DNA of 64,000 nucleotides from an uncultured Oscillospiraceae bacterium (lineage in GTDB: Bacteria; Bacillota; Clostridia; Oscillospirales; Acutalibacteraceae), in assembly GCA_900546785.1 (NCBI GenBank), contig URED01000002.1:1-64000 (forward strand), given 5' to 3'. Numbering within the stretch: the first letter of the stretch is position 1; each line of letters opens with the position of its first letter. The notes beneath the pieces were generated by a model. The model was given only the letters and a program-made list of their open reading frames with translations, searched no databases and was not told where the DNA came from. The position numbers were made by a program, and so were the translations under genes. Shown piece after piece: positions 1-9,108 of this stretch.

Positions 1-101
1 TTTGTTCCAAATGCCATCCTTTTTACACCGGCAAACAGAAGCTTGTTGATACGGGCGGCCGTGTAGACAGGTTCAATAAGAGATACGGCAAAAAGGCGTA
101 A
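1..101 (+). CDS. rpmE: Ribosomal protein bL31, 3' end only
   Basis: The window opens inside this gene: from base 3 the plus frame reads 32 residues, starting [10 protein letters not shown], to a TAA at 99-101. The C-x2-C pair followed by HPFYTG, and the later [14 protein letters not shown], are hallmarks of the C-terminal half of the zinc-binding form of bL31, a protein bridging the two ribosomal subunits. The N-terminal part lies outside the window. A good intrinsic terminator follows at once, so this is probably the end of a transcription unit. The identity is secure; only the 5' end is missing. Confidence 0.93.
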   Translation, partial: CSKCHPFYTGKQKLVDTGGRVDRFNKRYGKKA

Positions 102-107
102 ATTAAT

Positions 108-137
108 AAAAGGCGGCGCGTTGCGTTGCCTTTTTTC
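108..137 (+). terminator. Intrinsic terminator after rpmE
   Basis: Bases 108-117 (AAAAGGCGGC) pair with 125-134 (GTTGCCTTTT) across a 7-base loop, using two G-T pairs, and the 3' arm runs into a T tract ending near 137. It sits 7 bases after the rpmE stop. It also argues against starting yigZ at the TTG at 126, which would lie inside the hairpin. Confidence 0.7.
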
Positions 138-152
138 TTTGGAGTGCTGGAT

Positions 153-776
153 GTGGATTATATTACTGTAGAGAAAGAAGCCTCTGCTGAATTTATTGAA
201 AGAAAATCACGGTTTATCGGCTATGTAAAACCCGTGTCAACAGAAGAAGAAGCGCGTGATTTTATTGCGCTTGTAAACAGTAACCACCGTGAAGCAACCC
301 ATAATGTTCCGGCTTATGTGCTTTTAGATAATAATATTCAGCGTTGCAGTGACGACGGTGAACCGTCCGGCACGGCAGGCGTTCCGGTGCTGGAAGTTAT
401 ACTGAAAAGCGGCGTTAAGGATGTTTGTGTGGTCGTAACACGCTATTTCGGAGGTGTATTGCTCGGAACCGGTGGACTTGTTCGCGCATATTCCCATGCG
501 TCAAAGCTTGCGCTTGAGGCAGGCGGCATCATTACGATGGCAAAATGCGCGGTCTTACAGGTGGAGGCAGAATATTCATATTATGAAAGGCTGAGCAAAC
601 TGCTGGCGCAGTCCGGTGCAAATATTGAGGACTGCGTGTTTTCCGATGATGTTAAGATCATATTTTCCGTTCGGGAGCAAGAGGTTAGCGCAATATCAAA
701 TAAGCTTACCGAGATGAGCAACGGCAGATTCGTTCCGGTTAAAACAGGCGAGAAATATGCCAAAGTACAAAAATAA
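153..776 (+). CDS. yigZ: YigZ/IMPACT family protein
   Basis: The product (207 aa) is a full-length IMPACT/YigZ family protein. The N-terminal UPF0029 domain shows the family blocks HREATHNVPAYVL, CSDDGEPSGTAGVP and VVVTRYFGGVLLGTGGLVRAY; the last 60-70 residues form the DUF1949 ferredoxin-like domain. The bacterial role is unclear, with a link to translation or nucleotide metabolism proposed from structures. I chose the GTG at 153 because GGAG at 141-144 precedes it by 8 bases; the frame is open back to a TTG at 126, but that lies in the upstream terminator. The gene stands alone and ends in a hairpin shared with the convergent phosphoesterase gene. Confidence 0.9.
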   Translation: MDYITVEKEASAEFIERKSRFIGYVKPVSTEEEARDFIALVNSNHREATHNVPAYVLLDNNIQRCSDDGEPSGTAGVPVLEVILKSGVKDVCVVVTRYFGGVLLGTGGLVRAYSHASKLALEAGGIITMAKCAVLQVEAEYSYYERLSKLLAQSGANIEDCVFSDDVKIIFSVREQEVSAISNKLTEMSNGRFVPVKTGEKYAKVQK

Positions 777-800
777 TCCCGTGTTCTACACGGGATTTTA
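775..800. terminator. Bidirectional terminator between convergent genes
   Basis: AATCCCGTG (775-783) and CACGGGATT (789-797) form a perfect 9-bp stem with a 5-base loop. A T run follows on the plus side and an A run precedes it, so it can end both yigZ and the minus-strand gene stopping at 817. Confidence 0.85.
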
Positions 801-816
801 ATGTAATATACAATAT

Positions 817-1665
817 TTAATCAAATCTGTTTTTTTCAAGATGTATAACGTTTATTTCCGGGTGGTTGAACAGCCGCAGCGGAAATTCGGCGTTGCCAAG
901 CCCTCGGCTGATTATCAGTTTCGGTCTGTCGCCGAAAGAGCCTACGGCGTATTTCGGAAACAGACCCTGCCCGGGGCTGTATATCGGGCCTATGAACGGC
1001 AGTATGAACTGCCCGCCGTGCGCGTGACCGGAAAGCTGCAGATCAAAATCATATTGCGCGTAATGATTTTCCTCTACTTTTTCAAAATTCTCCGGGAAAT
1101 GGCTCAAAACGATCTTATACCCGTCAAGCTTATCCAATTTATCAAAATAAGGTTTCATGTCCTTGTATTTGAAAGTGCCCTTTTTTCGCGCTTTGTAGTC
1201 TTTGAAATCCGCTTGGTTTTCATCAAGCCCCAAAAAGCTTATTTTGCTTGAATTCACAGTGATTTGCGCCGTTTCATTCAAAAGCACGGTAAAACCCGTA
1301 TCTGAAAGCTCTTGCATAAGCTCTTCAAAGTTATCAAGGCGCCTTTCGTGGTTACCCGTAATGTAAAATACGGGTGCGCGCTTTAAAAGCTCCTTGGCAA
1401 AATCAATCATTTTTTGCTTGTTTTTACATTTGTCATTGATGTAATCGCCTGTTACGGCGATAATATCCGGATTGATCTCATCAAGCTTTTTCAGCACTTT
1501 TTTAAAAGGCTTGGAATGCAGATCCGAAAGGTGCGCAAGCGTTACGGCACCCTCTATGTTATCGCTCAAAATTATATATTCCGTTTTGTCTATCCTGTTG
1601 TTTTGGCAGTAGCAAAACACCGGCAGAACAATTAAAATTATGAAAGCAATCAAGAAATAGATCAT
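817..1665 (-). CDS. Membrane-anchored metallophosphoesterase
   Basis: This 282-residue protein starts with a hydrophobic anchor (residues 2-20) followed by a calcineurin-like phosphoesterase domain. The metal-ligand motifs appear in order: HLSDLHS (D-x-H) near 45, GDYIND (GD) near 72, GNHE near 100, and GHAHGGQF (GHxH) near 213. That order matches the YkuE/YaeI group of cell-envelope phosphoesterases; the substrate cannot be read from the sequence. The ATG at 1665 has GAGG upstream on the minus strand at a good distance. The gene converges on yigZ with a shared terminator and appears to be monocistronic. Confidence 0.85.
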   Translation of the reverse strand: MIYFLIAFIILIVLPVFCYCQNNRIDKTEYIILSDNIEGAVTLAHLSDLHSKPFKKVLKKLDEINPDIIAVTGDYINDKCKNKQKMIDFAKELLKRAPVFYITGNHERRLDNFEELMQELSDTGFTVLLNETAQITVNSSKISFLGLDENQADFKDYKARKKGTFKYKDMKPYFDKLDKLDGYKIVLSHFPENFEKVEENHYAQYDFDLQLSGHAHGGQFILPFIGPIYSPGQGLFPKYAVGSFGDRPKLIISRGLGNAEFPLRLFNHPEINVIHLEKNRFD

Positions 1666-1723
1666 TTTTAAAACCTCATTTTGATAATAACCGCTTGCGT
1701 GCAGCTTGTCAAGCGAAAAAATG

Positions 1724-1753
1724 TTGAATAAAAAAGGATTTACGGTCTATAAT
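1724..1753 (+). promoter_or_regulatory. Candidate SigA promoter for dgt-dnaG-rpoD
   Basis: TTGAAT (1724-1729) and a perfect TATAAT (1748-1753) are separated by 18 bases, about 45 bases before the dgt start. Confidence 0.65.
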
Positions 1754-1797
1754 ACGTATTATTTATCAGATTATTGATATCGGTGATTTTATTGGGT

Positions 1798-2790
1798 ATG
1801 AATATCAGAGAAAGAGCCGAAGAGGCTGAAAAAAATCTGTTGTGCGAATATGCGTCTTTTGCCTCAGCGTCTTTAGGTAGGGACAGAGAGGAAGAAGAAT
1901 GCTCCATACGTACCTGCTATCAGCGGGACAGGGATAGGGTGATCCATTCCTCCGCTTTCAGGCGGCTCAAGCATAAAACGCAGGTATTTCTTGCGCCTCA
2001 AAGCGATTATTACAGGACAAGACTAACACATACGTTGGAAGTGGCGCAGATCGCGCGCACGATTGCAAGAGCATTGCGGCTTAATGAAGATCTTACCGAA
2101 GCCGCTTCTCTTGCGCATGATCTCGGCCATACTCCGTTCGGCCATGCCGGAGAAAAAGCGCTCAATGATCTTTCCGGTATCGGTTTTCGTCATAATGAGC
2201 AGAGCGTGCGCGTTGTTGAACGGCTTGAAAAGAACGGCAGCGGTCTGAATCTTACTAAAGAAGTCAGAAACGCAGTGCTTTGCCACAGCGGCAGTGAGAA
2301 AGCGTTCACACTGGAAGGGCGCGTACTTCGCTATGCGGATAAGATCGCATATATAAATCATGATATTGATGACGCCGTTGCGGCAGGAATTCTTGCCGAG
2401 GAAGATATTCCGGTCAATCTGCGCGATGCTTTGGGCTATCGGAAGACTGAGCGCATCAATACGCTTGTTTCCGATATTGTATATAACAGCGGCAGCGATA
2501 TAACAATGAGTAAGGAATGCGAGAAAGCTTTTTCAGCGCTTCGGTCATTTATGTTTAAAAACGTATATGAAAGCGCAGTGTGCCGTGAAGAAGATGAAAA
2601 GGCGTACGATATTGTTAAAAAACTTTACAAATACTACATAAATAATGTTCACAAAATGCCTCAAACATATGTTATAATAGCAAACAGAGAGGGCGGCGAA
2701 AGAGCGGTTTGTGATTATATTGCCGGAATGAGCGATACTTATGCGCTCAAGCAGTATAATAAATTATTTATTCCTCGTTTGGAATTTTAA
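1798..2790 (+). CDS. dgt: dGTP triphosphohydrolase-like HD protein
   Basis: The 330-residue product belongs to the dGTPase-like HD-domain family that splits dGTP into deoxyguanosine and triphosphate. Visible blocks are VIHSSAFRRLKHKTQVF, RTRLTHTLEVAQIARTIAR (metal His), ASLAHDLGHTPFGHAGE (the HD pair) and the later DIDDAV. The ATG at 1798 gives the usual family N-terminus (MNIRERAEEAEK), but GGTGA at 1782-1786 fits a TTG at 1792 slightly better; the two differ by two residues. It heads the dgt-dnaG-rpoD unit, an order I know from other Clostridia, tying dNTP control to replication start. The gap to dnaG is about 55 bases with no terminator. Confidence 0.88.
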   Translation: MNIRERAEEAEKNLLCEYASFASASLGRDREEEECSIRTCYQRDRDRVIHSSAFRRLKHKTQVFLAPQSDYYRTRLTHTLEVAQIARTIARALRLNEDLTEAASLAHDLGHTPFGHAGEKALNDLSGIGFRHNEQSVRVVERLEKNGSGLNLTKEVRNAVLCHSGSEKAFTLEGRVLRYADKIAYINHDIDDAVAAGILAEEDIPVNLRDALGYRKTERINTLVSDIVYNSGSDITMSKECEKAFSALRSFMFKNVYESAVCREEDEKAYDIVKKLYKYYINNVHKMPQTYVIIANREGGERAVCDYIAGMSDTYALKQYNKLFIPRLEF

Positions 2791-2844
2791 CGTTAAGTAT
2801 GCATTATATTAAGCTATTGATAAAATTATGAAAGGAGTGGTCTT

Positions 2845-4578
2845 TTGCCGGTCAACGAGCAGTTTTTGCAGGAACTTAAAAACAAGATCGATATAACGGA
2901 TATCGTTTCAAGCTACGTGAGCCTGAAAAAAAGAGGTTCTACATATGTAGGCCTATGTCCCTTTCATAATGAAAAAACGCCGTCTTTTACGGTTTATCCT
3001 CAAACGCAGTCGTTTTACTGCTTCGGCTGCAGCGCCGGCGGGGACATGATCACTTTCTTAAAAAAGATAGAAAATCTGGATTATGTTGACGCTGTCAAAC
3101 TCCTTGCGCAAAGGGCGGGTCTTCAGATGCCAGCGGACGGATTTGACGACAGTATGGCAAAACGCCGCCGCAGGATCTATGAAGCAAACAGAGCCGCCGC
3201 CAAATATTTTCATTCGGTTTTGATGAGCAGTGACGGCAGTGTGGCTCTTGAATATTACAGAAACAGAAAATTTACTTTACACACGATCAAAAAATTCGGA
3301 CTGGGCTATGCACCGAACAGCTGGGATTCGCTTTTGAAACATCTTAAGTCGCAGGGCTTTACCGTTTCCGAAATGCAGGACGCAGGGCTTGTCATTAAAG
3401 GACAGAAGGGCAATTATTATGATTGCTTCAGAAACCGCGTTATGACGCCCATTATTGATGTTCGCGGCAATGTCATAGCATTCGGCGGGCGTGTGCTTGA
3501 TGACAGCAAGCCAAAGTATGTCAATACAAACGACACGCTCGTCTATAAAAAATCCAATGAAGTTTTCGGTCTGAATTTTGCGAAGGACAGCGGTAAAAGC
3601 GAAATCATACTCTGCGAGGGGTATATGGACGTTATCGCCATGAACCAGGCAGGATTTACAAACTGCGTAGCAGGCTGCGGAACGGCGCTTAATTCCGAGC
3701 AGGTAAATCTTATCAGCCGCTATGCAAAAAGCGTCATATTGGCGTATGATAATGATGAAGCGGGTCAGACCGCGCTTTTGAGAGCGTTGAATCTGTTTAA
3801 AAACGCGGATATTAAAATCAGAATACCGCTTTTTGATTATGGCAAGGATCCGGATGAGATCATAAAAAACGTGGGCGTGGATAAATTCGGCGCCATGCTT
3901 GAAAACGCCATAAACGAAACGGAATTCAAGATTCTTCGTCAGCGTAAGAATTATAATATCTCCACCACACAGGGAAAGATAGATTTCATATCCGCTATAG
4001 TGCCTGTGCTTGCCGAGGCGGAGCCTGTTGAAAGATCTCTTTATACAGGCAGGCTTGCCGAAGAGCTCCATATTGATAAAAACGCCATAGATGCTCAGAT
4101 CAATGAATATCTGCATCGCAGCAGCAGAAAACAGCGGTTCAAAGAAAGAAACGCACCTGTGCTCAATACAATAAGAGATAATCAAAAAATCGCCCGTGCA
4201 ACCGGCGAATCCTCAAAAATGGTAAAGGCAGTTGACAGGATCATCTTTCTTTTGGTAAAATATCCGGACTGTATAAAGCTTTGCGGCGATCTTCAGCTGG
4301 GCGAGCTTCCCGACGGATTTTACAGAAAGGTTTTTGAGATCACTGTAAATAATATTAAAAGCGGTTATGATAATGATCTTATCAACTTTTCATCATTGCT
4401 ATCCGATGATGAATTGAGCCGGCTGTCGGGTATCCTTGCGATCGGCAGGCAGAGCGCCGATCCGAAAAAAGAATTTGCAGACTGCATAAAGCTTGTGCGT
4501 GAGGAGAATGCAAAAAAGAACAAGAAATCCGCAGCAGATATGACGGATGATGAATTCAGAAGAATGTTTAATACATAA
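2845..4578 (+). CDS. dnaG: DNA primase
   Basis: DnaG makes the RNA primers for replication. The 577-residue protein has the N-terminal CHC2 zinc finger ([11 protein letters not shown], then FYCFGC, about residues 38-62), the primase core ([14 protein letters not shown]), and a TOPRIM domain with [13 protein letters not shown] near 260 and DNDEAG near 310. The C-terminal region would bind the replicative helicase. The TTG at 2845 is the start: AAAGGAG lies 8-14 bases upstream and the reading ([17 protein letters not shown]) is the usual DnaG beginning. It sits between dgt and rpoD, as in the classical macromolecular-synthesis operon but without rpsU. Confidence 0.96.
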   Translation: MPVNEQFLQELKNKIDITDIVSSYVSLKKRGSTYVGLCPFHNEKTPSFTVYPQTQSFYCFGCSAGGDMITFLKKIENLDYVDAVKLLAQRAGLQMPADGFDDSMAKRRRRIYEANRAAAKYFHSVLMSSDGSVALEYYRNRKFTLHTIKKFGLGYAPNSWDSLLKHLKSQGFTVSEMQDAGLVIKGQKGNYYDCFRNRVMTPIIDVRGNVIAFGGRVLDDSKPKYVNTNDTLVYKKSNEVFGLNFAKDSGKSEIILCEGYMDVIAMNQAGFTNCVAGCGTALNSEQVNLISRYAKSVILAYDNDEAGQTALLRALNLFKNADIKIRIPLFDYGKDPDEIIKNVGVDKFGAMLENAINETEFKILRQRKNYNISTTQGKIDFISAIVPVLAEAEPVERSLYTGRLAEELHIDKNAIDAQINEYLHRSSRKQRFKERNAPVLNTIRDNQKIARATGESSKMVKAVDRIIFLLVKYPDCIKLCGDLQLGELPDGFYRKVFEITVNNIKSGYDNDLINFSSLLSDDELSRLSGILAIGRQSADPKKEFADCIKLVREENAKKNKKSAADMTDDEFRRMFNT

Positions 4579-4597
4579 TTTAAGAGGAGAAAAGATT

Positions 4598-5725
4598 ATG
4601 GATAATAAAGCAAAGAACAATACAACGCAGCCGGAAGATAAAAAAACAGCGGCATTCAAAAAGCTTGTGGATAAGGGTAAGGTAACGGGCCATCTTACGG
4701 CGCAGGAGATAGACACGCTTATCGTTGATCTTGATCTTGATGTGGACGAGCTTGAAAAACTTAACGATATGATAGACAGTGCCAATATCAATATTATTGA
4801 CGATTTTTCCTCTGAAGCGCTTGACGGTATCCCGCTTGAAGTAGATCTTCCAAAGGAAACGGATGCTGCCGATACAGTCGCTACAAATGACAACGCCGCT
4901 ATGGACGATCCCGTTAAGGTCTATCTGAAAGAGATCGGCAGGGTTCCGCTTCTTACTCCGGAGGAAGAAATCGAATATGCAATGCGTATAGCTGATGATG
5001 ATCCCGTTGCAAAGAAAAGACTTGCGGAGGCGAATCTGCGCCTTGTTGTAAGCATTGCCAAAAGATACGTCGGCAGAGGTATGCAGTTCCTTGATCTGAT
5101 CCAAGAGGGCAATATGGGGCTTATCAAAGCGGTTGATAAGTTTGATTATACAAAGGGCTTTAAATTTTCAACATATGCAACATGGTGGATCAGGCAGGCG
5201 ATCACAAGAGCCATTGCAGACCAGGCAAGAACGATCAGAATCCCCGTTCATATGGTTGAAACGATAAACAAGGTCAAAAAGGCAAACAGCCAGCTGCTGC
5301 ATCAAAACGGCAAGGAACCGACTCCTGAGGAGATCGCCGATTTCCTTGACATGCCCGCCGAAAAAGTTCGTGAGATACTGCGCGTATCTCAGGAACCGGT
5401 ATCTCTTGAAACGCCGATAGGCGAGGAAGAGGATTCCCATCTTGGTGATTTTATACCTGATGATGACGCGCTTGCACCTGCCGATGCCGCATCAATGAGT
5501 CTTCTTAAGGAGCAGCTTGATGAGGTTTTAAAAACGCTTACACCGCGTGAAGCCAAAGTGCTTTCATTGCGTTTCGGCCTCAAAGACGGTAACCCCAAAA
5601 CGCTTGAAGAGGTCGGTAAGGAATTTAATGTTACAAGAGAGCGCATCAGGCAGATAGAGGCAAAAGCGTTAAGAAAGCTGCGCCATCCGAGCAGAAGTAA
5701 AAAATTAAAGGACTTTTTAGACTGA
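4598..5725 (+). CDS. rpoD: Primary sigma factor (SigA/RpoD)
   Basis: The 375-residue protein is the housekeeping sigma-70 factor. A short sigma-1.1-like N-terminus is followed by region 1.2 ([18 protein letters not shown]), region 2 with [36 protein letters not shown] and [19 protein letters not shown], region 3, and region 4 with the helix-turn-helix [20 protein letters not shown]. The frame is open upstream to 4547, but AGAGGAGA just before the ATG at 4598 fixes the start; the earlier ATG lies inside dnaG. The stop overlaps the next start by one base (TGATG), implying translational coupling. The many TTGACA/TATAAT promoters in the window fit recognition by this factor. Confidence 0.97.
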   Translation: MDNKAKNNTTQPEDKKTAAFKKLVDKGKVTGHLTAQEIDTLIVDLDLDVDELEKLNDMIDSANINIIDDFSSEALDGIPLEVDLPKETDAADTVATNDNAAMDDPVKVYLKEIGRVPLLTPEEEIEYAMRIADDDPVAKKRLAEANLRLVVSIAKRYVGRGMQFLDLIQEGNMGLIKAVDKFDYTKGFKFSTYATWWIRQAITRAIADQARTIRIPVHMVETINKVKKANSQLLHQNGKEPTPEEIADFLDMPAEKVREILRVSQEPVSLETPIGEEEDSHLGDFIPDDDALAPADAASMSLLKEQLDEVLKTLTPREAKVLSLRFGLKDGNPKTLEEVGKEFNVTRERIRQIEAKALRKLRHPSRSKKLKDFLD

Positions 5726-5943
5726 TGATAACCGATGAACAGATTAAAAGGATAAACGAGCTTGCCCGCAAATCGCGTGAAAAGGGGTTATCCGATTCCG
5801 AAAAAGACGAGCAGGCACAGCTGAGGGCTTTATATATACAAAGCATTAAAGAAAGTCTGACCGCTCAGCTGGATCATACTTATATCGTTGATGAAAAGGG
5901 AAATAAGCGAAAGATTAAGAGAAAAGAGAAATGGGAAAATTAA
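5725..5943 (+). CDS. DUF896 (UPF0291/YnzC-like) small protein
   Basis: A 72-residue charged helical protein of the DUF896 family, recognisable by its N-terminal INELARKSREKGLSDSEK and the central EQAQLRALYIQSIKESL. The B. subtilis member YnzC is a small helix-hairpin protein of unknown function whose gene belongs to the SOS operon; no LexA-like site is visible here. It overlaps rpoD by one base at the start and the kinase gene by 13 bases at the end, so it is co-transcribed with both. Confidence 0.85.
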   Translation: MITDEQIKRINELARKSREKGLSDSEKDEQAQLRALYIQSIKESLTAQLDHTYIVDEKGNKRKIKRKEKWEN

Positions 5944-6596
5944 TCGTATTGGAAGGGCTTGACGGCAGCGGCAAATCCACGCAGACCGATCTTGCGGTGA
6001 AGTATCTTAAAAACGAGGGTATTGCTTTCAGAAAGATCAAGCTTCCGGATTATGACAGTCCGTCAAGCGCGCTTGTAAAAATGTATCTTTCAGGTGATTT
6101 CGGTAAGCATGCCGATTGCGTAAATGCCTATGCAGCGGGCGCCTTTTATGCTGTTGACAGATACGCTTCGTTTAATTTGGACTGGAAAAAGGATTATGAG
6201 AACGGACGTCTGATAATCGCGGACAGGTATGCAACCTCCAATTCTATCTATCAGATGGAAAAGCTTAAAACAGACGAGTGGGATGCCTATTTGGAGTGGA
6301 GTTCTGATTTTGAATACAACAAGCTGGGTATTCCGCGGCCGGATCTTGTTATTTTTCTGGATATGCCGGTGGCGATCTCACAGCAGCTTATGACCGAGAG
6401 GTACGGCGGTGACGAAAATGAAAAAGACGTTCATGAAAATGATGTTGCATTTCTTGAAAGCTGCCGCAGATCCGCGCTTTATGCTGCCGAGAAAGAGGGC
6501 TGGAAGGTCGTGCCCTGCTCAGACGGTGACGCACCTTGTTCCATAGAGGATATTCATAAAAAAATTACTGAATTGATAAAAGAGGTTTTATGCTGA
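5931..6596 (+). CDS. tmk: Thymidylate kinase-like protein
   Basis: A 221-residue P-loop nucleoside monophosphate kinase. The Walker A loop is GLDGSGKST at residues 9-17; VDRYASF and ADRYATSNSIYQ carry the DR motifs seen in dTMP kinases, and VIFLDMPVAIS is the strand before the lid. Such enzymes turn dTMP into dTDP. The sequence departs from standard bacterial Tmk: several insertions lie between the P-loop and the DRY motif, and the lid has few arginines. It also lies outside the usual tmk-holB neighbourhood. It may be a second, divergent kinase or a related deoxynucleotide kinase. It overlaps both neighbours by a few bases. Confidence 0.78.
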   Translation: MGKLIVLEGLDGSGKSTQTDLAVKYLKNEGIAFRKIKLPDYDSPSSALVKMYLSGDFGKHADCVNAYAAGAFYAVDRYASFNLDWKKDYENGRLIIADRYATSNSIYQMEKLKTDEWDAYLEWSSDFEYNKLGIPRPDLVIFLDMPVAISQQLMTERYGGDENEKDVHENDVAFLESCRRSALYAAEKEGWKVVPCSDGDAPCSIEDIHKKITELIKEVLC

Positions 6597-7489
6597 ATTT
6601 CAAAACTCCGGAGTTAAAGGATAAAGACTGGGTAACAGAGTGCTTTTCATTCGCGCACAGCATGAACTGCGAATATACTTTCGGCAACATTTTTCTGTGG
6701 CGCGCTTCCTATAAATCGCTTATTGCGCATTACAATGATTTCATTATATGCCGCTGGGGCACAAATGGCAGTTATATGTATTCATTGCCGATAGGTACAG
6801 GCGATTTTAAAGAGGCGGTAACTGCAATCATCCATGACGCACGCGCTTTGGGTATTCAGCCGCGTATTTACGGCGTTACGGAAAGCTACAAAGCTGTTTT
6901 GGAATCTGATTTTCCAGGTAAATTTTCTTTTGAATATGACGACGGAAATAATGATTATATTTATAAAACCGCCGATCTTGCAAACTTATCCGGTAAAAAA
7001 TATCATTCCAAAAGAAATCATATTTCAAATTTTATAAAGAATCATCCCGATTGGCGCTATGAAGATATTAGCAGCGATAATATTTACGAATGTATTGAGC
7101 TTCATTCAAACTGGATCGAAACCAGGGAAAATACTGACAGCGAAGCCGATTATTCTTTGGAATTTGAGGCTGTACTGTCCGGCTTTGAAAATTATGACGC
7201 ACTTGGCTTTAAGGGCGGTCTTATACGTGTCGGCGGCAAGCCGATCGCTTATACTTACGGCGAAAGCCTGAACCGGCATTGCTTCGTTACGCATTTTGAA
7301 AAGGCTCCCGCAGATATTCAGGGCGCCTATGCTATCATCAACAGGGAATTTGCAAAACAGCTTGAAGCAGACGGGTTCGTTTACGTGAACAGGGAAGAGG
7401 ACCTTGGAATTCCCGGGCTTCGTAAAGCCAAGCAGTCCTATAAGCCTGATATTTGGCTTATAAAAGAAACGGCGGTCTACAATGGCTGA
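6590..7489 (+). CDS. DUF2156 acyltransferase-like protein
   Basis: The 299-residue product fits the DUF2156 family, related to the C-terminal transferase domain of phosphatidylglycerol lysyltransferase (MprF) and built as two GNAT-like folds. Visible marks are the N-terminal CEYTFGNIFLWRASY, KKYHSKRNHISNFIKNHPDW in the middle, and the C-terminal FVYVNREEDLGIPGLRKAKQSYKP. There are no membrane segments, so unlike MprF it is soluble. The substrate is unknown; aminoacyl transfer to a lipid or small molecule is only possible by analogy. It overlaps tmk by 7 bases and the GNAT gene by 8, and may act with the latter. Confidence 0.8.
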   Translation: MLNFKTPELKDKDWVTECFSFAHSMNCEYTFGNIFLWRASYKSLIAHYNDFIICRWGTNGSYMYSLPIGTGDFKEAVTAIIHDARALGIQPRIYGVTESYKAVLESDFPGKFSFEYDDGNNDYIYKTADLANLSGKKYHSKRNHISNFIKNHPDWRYEDISSDNIYECIELHSNWIETRENTDSEADYSLEFEAVLSGFENYDALGFKGGLIRVGGKPIAYTYGESLNRHCFVTHFEKAPADIQGAYAIINREFAKQLEADGFVYVNREEDLGIPGLRKAKQSYKPDIWLIKETAVYNG

Positions 7490-8003
7490 TAGAATTGGAT
7501 TTACAACAGATGATGATGGCATCATTGAACTATGGGTAGAAGTCTTTGGCGATTCTGAAGATGATATAAGGTTTTTCCTACAAAATTGTAAAAATAAATC
7601 ATGCCTCGGATATTATAAAGACGGTCATTTGGTTTCCATGCTGTTCCTTATTGATTGTGAATACTGCGGTAAAAACGGCGCTTATATCTACGCCGTCTGC
7701 ACAAAAAAGGCTTTCAGAAACGCAGGCTTTTCATCTGCCCTAATTGAAAAGGCCAAAAACCAAAATTATGATTTTCTTTGGCTGATACCCGCAAATGATT
7801 CGCTGTTTGGATTTTATGAGCGCTTTGGCTTTAAAACAAAGCTGTACTCTGACGGCCAGTATAAGAATAATGTGACCTTTTCTGAAAGCACGGACATTTG
7901 TTCTTATCTTTACGAGGGCAGCGATTATAAATTTCCGAAAGGTATGATATATTCGGATACAGACCTGCCGCAGGGCGGCACGGGATTTAAGATAAAGGAG
8001 TAA
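7482..8003 (+). CDS. GNAT-family N-acetyltransferase
   Basis: A 173-residue single-domain acetyltransferase. The acetyl-CoA-binding motif region reads AYIYAVCTKKAFRNAGFSSALIEKAK (residues about 65-92; an R/Q-x-x-G-x-G/A-like loop with one G replaced by F), and FGFYERFGFKTK near 110 is the typical GNAT motif B end. The N-terminus (LWVEVFGDSEDDIRFFL) resembles the Eis-like/YkkB groups. The substrate is unknown. The start overlaps the DUF2156 gene, and DUF2156 plus GNAT pairs of this kind recur in Clostridia (from memory). Confidence 0.8.
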   Translation: MADRIGFTTDDDGIIELWVEVFGDSEDDIRFFLQNCKNKSCLGYYKDGHLVSMLFLIDCEYCGKNGAYIYAVCTKKAFRNAGFSSALIEKAKNQNYDFLWLIPANDSLFGFYERFGFKTKLYSDGQYKNNVTFSESTDICSYLYEGSDYKFPKGMIYSDTDLPQGGTGFKIKE

Positions 8004-8008
8004 TTGCT

Positions 8009-8548
8009 ATGGTTTATGTATTTCTTGCAGACGGATTTGAGATCATTGAAGCTCTTTCTCCCGTTGATATGATGAGAAGAGCGAAAATAGATGTGTGCAC
8101 AGTAGGCGTTACCGGCAACGTTGTTGAAGCTTCCTGCGGCGTTAAAGTAACGGCGGACTGTTCATTGCGTGATGTTGATATGAACAGCGCCGAGGCCGTT
8201 GTAATCCCCGGCGGTATGCCCGGTGTGAATAATCTTGAAAAAAACGATGACTTTAAGAAGTACATTTTAAAAGCCGCAGATGAAGGCAAGCTTGTCTGCG
8301 CAATATGTGCAGGTCCTTCGCTTCCCGGCAAATGGGGTCTTCTGAACGGTAAGCGTGCTACCGCTTATCCGGGATTTGAGCAGTTTTTGGAGGGCGCCGC
8401 TATTTCTGATGAATATGTAGTCAGAGACGGCAATTATATTACCGCACGCGGTGCCGGCGTATCGGTAGATTTCGGCCTTGAGATCGTTTCAGCGCTCCGA
8501 GGAACGGCAGCTGCTAACGAGGTAAGGAATACGATTCAGTGCAGATAA
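8009..8548 (+). CDS. DJ-1/PfpI family protein
   Basis: A 179-residue DJ-1 (YajL/ThiJ-like) protein. It shows the early acidic residue (FEIIEALSPVDMMRRA), the GGMPGVNNL loop near 70 and the nucleophile elbow VCAICAGPS near 100 with the reactive cysteine; family members usually have AICAAP, so Gly replaces one Ala here. DJ-1 proteins act as redox-sensitive chaperones or glyoxalase/deglycase-like enzymes; the precise role is debated. The start is five bases after the GNAT stop, with GGAG upstream, and the end overlaps the next gene by 10 bases. Confidence 0.88.
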   Translation: MVYVFLADGFEIIEALSPVDMMRRAKIDVCTVGVTGNVVEASCGVKVTADCSLRDVDMNSAEAVVIPGGMPGVNNLEKNDDFKKYILKAADEGKLVCAICAGPSLPGKWGLLNGKRATAYPGFEQFLEGAAISDEYVVRDGNYITARGAGVSVDFGLEIVSALRGTAAANEVRNTIQCR

Positions 8549-9096
8549 AAAACGATTTGCGGGCAGAATTCAGGCAGAAAAGGGCACGAACAGAAAACAA
8601 ATCTGAAAAGGACAGGCTGATCTGCACTGGATTTCTTAACAGCCGTTTATATAAAAATGCAGAGGAGATCTTATGCTATTTCAGCACGGACAGTGAGATC
8701 GATACGATGCAGATCATTAATGCAGTTTTCAAGGACGGAAAACGTCTTTATTTGCCAAAATGCACCGATTTAAACGGTAATATGGATTTTTATTTGGTTG
8801 AAAGCCTTGATACGCTTATAACGGGTTCGTATGGAATAACGGAGCCTGACCCGTCTCTGTGCAGTCGTGCAGTTTGTTTTCATAACGCAGTTTGTATTGT
8901 TCCCGCACTGAGTTTTGACCGTTTTGGTTTCAGACTTGGCTACGGTAAGGGCTATTATGATAGATTTTTAGAAAAATTTACAAATATAAGCGTTGGTTTG
9001 TGCTATAATGAACTAATGAGTGATAAGCTTCCGGCTGAAAGCTATGATAAGCCGGTCGATTACATATTTACGCAAAGTGAGATTATCAGCTTGTAA
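8539..9096 (+). CDS. 5-formyltetrahydrofolate cyclo-ligase
   Basis: A 185-residue enzyme that uses ATP to turn 5-formyl-THF into 5,10-methenyl-THF in one-carbon metabolism. The family signature is clear: the N-terminal basic helix (RAEFRQKRAR), RLYLPKC-like KRLYLPKCTDLNG, and FGFRLGYGKGYYDRFL near residue 135, the ATP/folate-binding loop. The start is a GTG at 8539 inside the end of the DJ-1 gene, with AAGGAA upstream. Length fits the family. Its neighbour mltG follows after 12 bases. Confidence 0.92.
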   Translation: MQIKNDLRAEFRQKRARTENKSEKDRLICTGFLNSRLYKNAEEILCYFSTDSEIDTMQIINAVFKDGKRLYLPKCTDLNGNMDFYLVESLDTLITGSYGITEPDPSLCSRAVCFHNAVCIVPALSFDRFGFRLGYGKGYYDRFLEKFTNISVGLCYNELMSDKLPAESYDKPVDYIFTQSEIISL

Positions 9097-9108
9097 AGGA
9101 GGCTTCTT

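Noticed and set aside
126..152. Upstream TTG start for yigZ
   Set aside because: It lies inside the rpmE terminator hairpin and has no Shine-Dalgarno sequence; the GTG at 153 does.
3277..4185. 302-codon minus-strand frame inside dnaG
   Set aside because: Codon-usage shadow of dnaG with no recognisable protein sequence.
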